NCBI RefSeq assembly: GCF_045038405.1
Contig: NZ_CP173660.1
Location: forward strand, 1-64,000
Source: Sellimonas caecigallum
GTDB taxonomy: Bacteria > Bacillota > Clostridia > Lachnospirales > Lachnospiraceae
Length of the DNA stretch: 64,000 nt
Direction of reading: 5' to 3'
In this document: in pieces, positions 59,749-64,000 of the stretch
Numbering within the stretch: the first letter of the stretch is position 1
How the letters are laid out: each line of letters opens with the position of its first letter
The notes under the pieces: model-generated
The model's database searches: none
Told to the model about the DNA's origin: nothing
The model's input: only the letters and a program-made list of their open reading frames with translations
Program-made: the position numbers and the translations under genes

Positions 59749-61143
59749 TCAATTCCATAAATTCGTTAGTCTTATGACTTCCACTGTTTCTTCTATTCCC
59801 TCCAAGTCAACTGGAGATTTTGAAACAAACACATATTTATAGCAATTCATTCCTGTTGCCTTTACCTGTTCGATTTCTTCTCGAACAATTGCCGTCGGAA
59901 TCGTTTCTTTTCGGAATTTAACTTCATAAAAAACATATCCGTTTTCGTCCTGTGTTACAATATCAAATTCTCCGTTTCTTTTCTCTGCCGGGAGGTCATA
60001 GTAGTATTTTCCAATTTTCTCAATCACTGGAGAAATCTCTCCTGCCCTGTTCTTTCGGATCAAGTACTGCTTACAGATTTCTTCGAAATAATGCGGAATA
60101 TAGAAGGATTCAAAATCCTCGCGGATATATTTCTCATAAAAAATCGACGGATCCATGATCTTTCTTTGCGAAGCATACCGGAAAATATACCGGTAATAAA
60201 ATGCTGAAAGTGGATCACTGATATGGTAGCTTGCTTTTCTTTTATTTCCCTCATCATTAATCGGCGTTCTTTTCTCGACCACCTCCATCTTAGAGAGTTT
60301 ATCAAGTACATCCACTAATGTCGGACCACTGGATACATGAGATTGATCGAGAATATCTTTATACTTGGTATATCCCCTGGACAAAGCTTCAAATACCTCG
60401 TTTGCGTTTGTAATTTTGGAGATTTCTGCGTTTAAGTACATGGAAACCTCATTTTCCAAACGCGCCTCTGGAGCCACCAAAAGTTCCAGCAGGTTCTCTT
60501 CAACAGAAATGGAATCATCCACTAAACGATTGTAATATGGGATACCTCCAAATACAGAATAAATCTTTATTCGGTCCTCCTCGGAAAATGCCGGATAAAA
60601 CTCTGTAGACTCATAATAATCCATAGGCTTTAGGTTGATCGTAAGATCAATACGGCCATACAAAGGATTAGAAGGTTCCATCAGATTTCTCATGATTTCT
60701 ACAAATGATCCTAAAATAATAAATGTGAGTTTTGCAGAGTCTCTGTATTTATCAATCATCGCCTGCAGTATGCTGTCCATTCCCTTGATGTTTTCTCTCA
60801 GATAAGGATATTCATCCAGAACAAAAATCATATTCTCTTCGCATGATCTTTGAAAGATGTACTCAAGAACCTCCTCTATGGATTGATATCCAAGTTTTGG
60901 AAGATGTAACTCTTCCGATAAAATATTGCAGATTCCCTGTGTGTTGCTTTCTTCTGCCACCTGCTTGCACTCATAATAAATGCTTTGGCACGTTGTACTT
61001 TTGAGAAGCTGCTTCACCAGCTCGCTTTTTCCTACTCGTCTTCGACCATAGATCAGGACGGTTTGCATCGCTTCCTCTTTATTAGTGTTGGCAATTGCTC
61101 GATTAAGCTTTCTCAGCTGTTCCTTTCTCCCAATGAATTTCAT
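59749..61143 (-). CDS. DUF234-type AAA ATPase with PD-(D/E)xK-like C-terminus
   Basis: The 464 residues begin FIGRKEQLRKLNRAIANTNK; Walker A is LIYGRRRVGKSELVKQ and Walker B MIFVLDEYPYLREN, then sensor FIILGSFVEIMRNLM. A winged-helix region (KYKDILDQSHVSSGPTLVDV) follows. The C-terminal DUF234 part holds GEFDIVTQDENGYVFYEVKF, which fits a D-ExK nuclease core. Members of this archaeal-ATPase family have no settled function. It is monocistronic, and its promoter lies between two 35-bp repeats. Full length. Confidence 0.88.
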   Translation of the reverse strand: MKFIGRKEQLRKLNRAIANTNKEEAMQTVLIYGRRRVGKSELVKQLLKSTTCQSIYYECKQVAEESNTQGICNILSEELHLPKLGYQSIEEVLEYIFQRSCEENMIFVLDEYPYLRENIKGMDSILQAMIDKYRDSAKLTFIILGSFVEIMRNLMEPSNPLYGRIDLTINLKPMDYYESTEFYPAFSEEDRIKIYSVFGGIPYYNRLVDDSISVEENLLELLVAPEARLENEVSMYLNAEISKITNANEVFEALSRGYTKYKDILDQSHVSSGPTLVDVLDKLSKMEVVEKRTPINDEGNKRKASYHISDPLSAFYYRYIFRYASQRKIMDPSIFYEKYIREDFESFYIPHYFEEICKQYLIRKNRAGEISPVIEKIGKYYYDLPAEKRNGEFDIVTQDENGYVFYEVKFRKETIPTAIVREEIEQVKATGMNCYKYVFVSKSPVDLEGIEETVEVIRLTNLWN

Positions 61144-61247
61144 TTTATTCGGTCACCTCCGACTCGGTTTCGTTCGAATATATTATAACATGTTTTTGTG
61201 TTTTTTCAATTCTTATTCGGTTTGTTCCGACTCGATTTTATTCGAAT
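61144..61247 (-). promoter_or_regulatory. DUF234 promoter between two 35-bp direct repeats
   Basis: On the minus strand TTGAAA (61204-61209) and TATAAT (61182-61187) are 16 bases apart. Repeat 1 (61247-61212) and repeat 2 (61179-61145) share ATTCGAA, then CGAGTCGGA, then CCGAATAA in the same order and spacing, with variable bases between. Repeat 2 covers the ribosome site. This looks like a pair of operators for a site-specific protein, possibly the ATPase itself. Confidence 0.7.
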
Positions 61248-61352
61248 AACTATTTTCAGATATAACGAACCATACACAACTATGAGCTATCTTTCAGATA
61301 TGCGAAGGCACATGCCTAATATCTAGATACTTCTCTAATTTTCTCCTGCTTT

Positions 61353-62663
61353 CTATAGTTGATTAAGTGCCTTTTGAAGCATTTCTCTATATTCATTACG
61401 TGTTTCAATTGGACTCTCGATCACGATTTTCCCACCGGCTCCAAACACCCAGCGATAAAATGTAGGACCTGCACAGACCTTAACCGTTATCCGGAACTGC
61501 TCCTCACCAACGCTGCGAGTCTTGATTTTCATACCGAACTTATCTACCACAGCATTCATACAGCAGTTATCGCAGAGTAATGTCACGTCAACTGCTTCAT
61601 CTGTAGAGAACATACGGAAGACTTCGGTTGTATATTTGGATACATCATAACCCTTCGGCTTCTTAACAGCCTTCTCGGTCAGCAGCTCCGGCTGTTTCTT
61701 GATACGGTCTACTCGATAGGTACGAACAGCTTCCCTCTCATCACAGTAACCGGTCAGATAGTAATAGTCGCCATCCCAGATCAAATCAAATGGGCTGACT
61801 GTATATGGCTTTCCATCGTTCCTGAGCACTTCCTTCTTCTTACCATTGAGCTCAGAGTAATAGAAAGAAATCTTCACGCCGGTATTGATGGCATCATTGA
61901 TTGCATCCACAATGTAATAGCCTTTTTCATTCTCTGACTTCACACGACCGGTGATATGCACAGATCTCTTTAACTTATCTGCATTGGTCTCGCTGGTCAA
62001 AGAGATCAGCTTTTCAATCAGGCTCTCACTCTTCTTCTCCGTAATGAACTTGGAAGACTGCACTGCATCAATCAGAAGCTTTAACTCCGGCACAGAGAAC
62101 TTACGGTCTGCCAGGTAATATTCCCAGGCGCGCTTACGCTCTCCGATAATCTCAAATCCAGCTGCTCTAAGCAAATCAATATCCTTTGGCACGGTGGTTC
62201 TATGCACAAGAATATGGTGCTGCTCCATCATGCGGTCAGTGATCTGCTTTGTGGAAAGGGTATGGTCCTCATCAGTCTGAGTCAGAAGCATCTGATAGAG
62301 ATACAGGATGCGAAGTCTTGTATCGTTATCCTCCGCCTTTGGTTCAATCACTACTTCTGTTTTGGTTGCCTGATCAGCTAAAATAACATCAGCAATCACC
62401 TGCGCTGCAAGCTTAGATCCAAGCTCATTTGGATGGCAGCCATCCTCAGCAAAGATATACTGCTTATCAGCTTCCTCATAGAAGCGCTTGCCTACATCCG
62501 CAATCAATGCTTCGTTCTGATTGGCAGCCTCATGATAAGCATCATACATTTTCTGATACATCTCATCATAATCCATACCGAAGGATTCCAGCTGCTTGCC
62601 GCCCTTCTGATAAGCCCAGGTGGCATACAGAACCGGTACAGCTCCGTTGGATGCAAATGTCAA
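61353..62663 (-). CDS. fusion of a truncated SGNH hydrolase with a WYL-domain regulator
   Basis: Residues 1-95 are the C-terminal half of an SGNH hydrolase: AVPVLYATWAYQKGGKQLES and the Asp-His block AEDGCHPNELGSKLA. From about residue 110 it is a WYL regulator: a DeoR-like winged helix (RILYLYQMLLTQTDEDHTLS), then SPFDLIWDGDYYYLTGYCDE and RTYRVDRI, and a C-terminal WCX extension. The hydrolase lacks its nucleophile because an IS21 end cuts it at 62658; the first TTG ACA codons come from the insertion. Whether the chimera is translated is unknown. Confidence 0.75.
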   Translation of the reverse strand: MTFASNGAVPVLYATWAYQKGGKQLESFGMDYDEMYQKMYDAYHEAANQNEALIADVGKRFYEEADKQYIFAEDGCHPNELGSKLAAQVIADVILADQATKTEVVIEPKAEDNDTRLRILYLYQMLLTQTDEDHTLSTKQITDRMMEQHHILVHRTTVPKDIDLLRAAGFEIIGERKRAWEYYLADRKFSVPELKLLIDAVQSSKFITEKKSESLIEKLISLTSETNADKLKRSVHITGRVKSENEKGYYIVDAINDAINTGVKISFYYSELNGKKKEVLRNDGKPYTVSPFDLIWDGDYYYLTGYCDEREAVRTYRVDRIKKQPELLTEKAVKKPKGYDVSKYTTEVFRMFSTDEAVDVTLLCDNCCMNAVVDKFGMKIKTRSVGEEQFRITVKVCAGPTFYRWVFGAGGKIVIESPIETRNEYREMLQKALNQL

Positions 62664-62790
62664 GCACTTTTTTACATTGTTAGGTAAGATGTTTTTTACA
62701 CCGTATGGTAAGGAGTTTTTTACATACCCTGGTAAGCAGATTTTTACATCGTAAGGTAAGCACTTTCTTACTTTATCCGGTAAGAAGATT
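62659..62790 (-). repeat. 24-bp tandem repeats at the IS21 end
   Basis: GGTAAG starts at 62683, 62707, 62731, 62755 and 62779, exactly 24 bases apart, with a degenerate copy GTCAAG at 62659. Each is followed by a variable triplet and mostly TTTTTTACAT, then a variable stretch. The last copy ends where istB stops. These are likely IstA-binding repeats. Confidence 0.85.
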
Positions 62791-62791
62791 T

Positions 62792-63595
62792 TTACATCCC
62801 TGCGTCTCCCTGTGGGTACAGGTCAGGGTGCTTCAGCCGGTAGGATTCTCCGCGGAAAGAGTAACACTTGGCATGATGCAGGATCCGGTCCAGCATTGCA
62901 GTGGTAAGTACTGGATCCCCCATCATCTCAGCCCAATCAACGATCTCTTTATTGGTGGTAAAGATGATGGAACTGGTTTCATAGGTGTCACTGATAAATG
63001 TGAAAAAGCGGTTTGCCTGTCCGCGGCTTATCGGTGTATAGCCGATCTCATCAATGATGACAAGCTGTGCTTTCTTGATATTTTTGAGTCGAAATCCGGC
63101 TGCGCGCTCTGTTTCTGCGGTGTCGAGAATCTTAATCAGGTTGGTCATCTTCTCAAAACATACAGTATAGCCACTGTTGACAGCCTGTAGACCAAGACCA
63201 CAGGCAATCATGGTCTTGCCGAGGCCCGGAGGCCCCGCAAAGACAAGGTTTCCGCAGTTGTCCAGCCAGGATAATTCTTTCAATACGGAGAGCTGCGCGT
63301 GGGTAATACCTGACTCCAGCTCTTCCGGATCAAACTCTTCCAATGGTCGGATATTTGGTGGAAAATGCGCTGCGGAATAGTTACGTTTCCGACGCCGTTC
63401 ATTCCGACCTTTGACTTCGGTCTCGAGAACAGCCAGAAGGAATTCCCTGCAGGAAGAGTCCTGCAGGTCTGCAGTTTCCAGAAGATCCGGAAGCATTCGC
63501 GCCGCGTGCTTTAAGGTAAATGTTTCAAGCAACGCTGTGAGCCGCTGTACGGGGATATGACCGGTATCCATACTTTTTAAGATTTCACGGTTCAT
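62792..63595 (-). CDS. istB: IS21-family helper ATPase IstB (third element)
   Basis: This 267-residue AAA+ protein has Walker A LVFAGPPGLGKTMIACGL, Walker B KAQLVIIDEIGYTPIS and the sensor block SSIIFTTNKEIVDWAEMM. The C-terminal Arg-finger region is LDRILHHAKCYSFRGESYR. The N-terminal domain is longer than in the other IstB. It overlaps istA by four bases. Intact. Confidence 0.94.
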   Translation of the reverse strand: MNREILKSMDTGHIPVQRLTALLETFTLKHAARMLPDLLETADLQDSSCREFLLAVLETEVKGRNERRRKRNYSAAHFPPNIRPLEEFDPEELESGITHAQLSVLKELSWLDNCGNLVFAGPPGLGKTMIACGLGLQAVNSGYTVCFEKMTNLIKILDTAETERAAGFRLKNIKKAQLVIIDEIGYTPISRGQANRFFTFISDTYETSSIIFTTNKEIVDWAEMMGDPVLTTAMLDRILHHAKCYSFRGESYRLKHPDLYPQGDAGM

Positions 63596-64000
63596 TGAAT
63601 AGCAGCCTCCTTCCGTTCTATGCGTTCCTGAAATGCTTTCGCATAAACAGAGAGATCTGTATAGCTGACATTACCGGATGGGACTTGGGCGCGACAGTCA
63701 TCTGATGTCAGTTCCCGGCCGGCTTTTGCAAGGCTGTAAACAACTTTAAACTGTGAGAACTGATACCGGTATTTCTGGCAGCACTCCTTCATTACCTGTG
63801 CTACCAGGGATTTATCCGGATTCTCAGAATCAAGGAACTGTTCAATTGCCCGAAGCTGTTTGGAGATATGCCGTGGATTTTCCTTTTTTACACCATTGAT
63901 GAAGTGCTGGAAGTCATAGCAGTTCCATTTCCCGCGGAGACGTTCCATGATCTCGATCCAGTCTCCGGAGTCCTGTTTCCGGTGTTCCGGGAGCTGATTG
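63592..64000 (-). CDS. istA: IstA transposase, C-terminal part (cut by window edge)
   Basis: The last ~135 codons of an IstA-type transposase run in from the window edge: QLPEHRKQDSGDWIEIMERL, then CYDFQHFINGVKKENPRHIS. Only the helical C-terminal region is visible; the DDE core lies outside. A start at 63948 is not real, since the frame continues upstream to base 64000. It is coupled to istB by a four-base overlap. Confidence 0.8.
   Translation of the reverse strand, partial: NQLPEHRKQDSGDWIEIMERLRGKWNCYDFQHFINGVKKENPRHISKQLRAIEQFLDSENPDKSLVAQVMKECCQKYRYQFSQFKVVYSLAKAGRELTSDDCRAQVPSGNVSYTDLSVYAKAFQERIERKEAAIQ

Larger units (their letters stand above)
62658..64000 (-). mobile_element. third IS21-family element, runs off the window
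   Basis: A terminal block of 24-bp tandem repeats (62659-62790), istB and the 3' end of istA are present. The likely terminus is TGTCAAGCAC at 62658. The other end lies beyond 64000. It differs in sequence from the two other IS21 elements of the window. Confidence 0.85.

Noticed and set aside
62659..62790. 24-bp regular repeats as a CRISPR array
   Set aside because: Units are contiguous with no spacers and no cas genes; they sit at an IS21 end.

Overview
This is 64 kb of a low-to-mid GC Gram-positive genome, most likely a gut Lachnospiraceae (Clostridia). The grounds are the pyrH-frr-uppS-cdsA-dxr-rseP cluster, strong AGGAGG ribosome sites with many TTG starts, sporulation-type and DUF4358/MBOAT/DHHW cell-surface genes, and mobile elements typical of gut Firmicutes (tet(O), Tn916-like int/xis, TnpV, cysteine-rich KTR protein). 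The species cannot be named from the sequence alone. No rRNA, tRNA or CRISPR array was recognised.

Layout. 1-6.1 kb: mobile debris (an IS110 element, an IS21 element whose istB is cut off, small orphan genes) ending against a truncated cortex/spore-type protein gene. 6.1-18.5 kb: the only long stretch of ordinary chromosome, all on the minus strand: isoprenoid/phospholipid/ribosome-recycling genes under a clear pyrH promoter, then yaaA, an O-acylation operon (SGNH, DUF4358, MBOAT, DHHW), a FliB-like protein and a low-molecular-weight phosphatase. 18.6-26.9 kb: a tyrosine-recombinase integrative mobilizable element (int, xis, VirE-type ATPase, CHC2 primase-like protein, MobA/MobL relaxase). 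A 2.47-kb IS91-like unit carrying its own tyrosine recombinase sits between xis and int. 26.9-37.4 kb: a flavin-reductase-like gene, a second IS110, and a TetR-ABC-ABC-methyltransferase-methyltransferase locus split by a DDE insertion sequence. 37.5-39.4 kb: a group II intron, probably class C, placed directly behind a terminator hairpin.

39.5-56 kb: remains of a conjugative-type element: a sigma-like gene with a TAG stop, a conserved structured noncoding module, an MntR-like regulator, an ABC transporter and a thioester/CnaB pilin that truncate each other at one junction, and parB/parA. The parB gene is split by an 11.0-kb tet(O) element. This element is bounded by CTGA and by short inverted ends, and encodes a large serine recombinase, a MobV relaxase with a recognisable pMV158-type oriT, a RepA-like ATPase, ParB, sigma-like proteins, KTR protein, Tet(O) with an attenuator leader, and TnpV. 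parA is cut by a complete IS21-family element (56.03-58.60 kb). 58.6-64 kb: a zinc-ribbon protein, a LexA-like repressor with its operator inside its own promoter, a SIR2-like gene remnant, a DUF234-type ATPase whose promoter lies between two near-identical 35-bp repeats, an in-frame SGNH-hydrolase/WYL-regulator fusion, and a third IS21-family element bounded by 24-bp tandem repeats that runs off the window.

The most interesting signals are noncoding or structural: the duplicated hairpin module with compensatory changes (39.96-40.33 and 51.95-52.34 kb), the oriT framed by four copies of a ~43-bp repeat, the split parB, the IS91-like insertion between xis and int with possible pairing switches on either side, and the DUF234 repeat-promoter-repeat arrangement. 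Family names and comparisons come from recall; no database search was possible.
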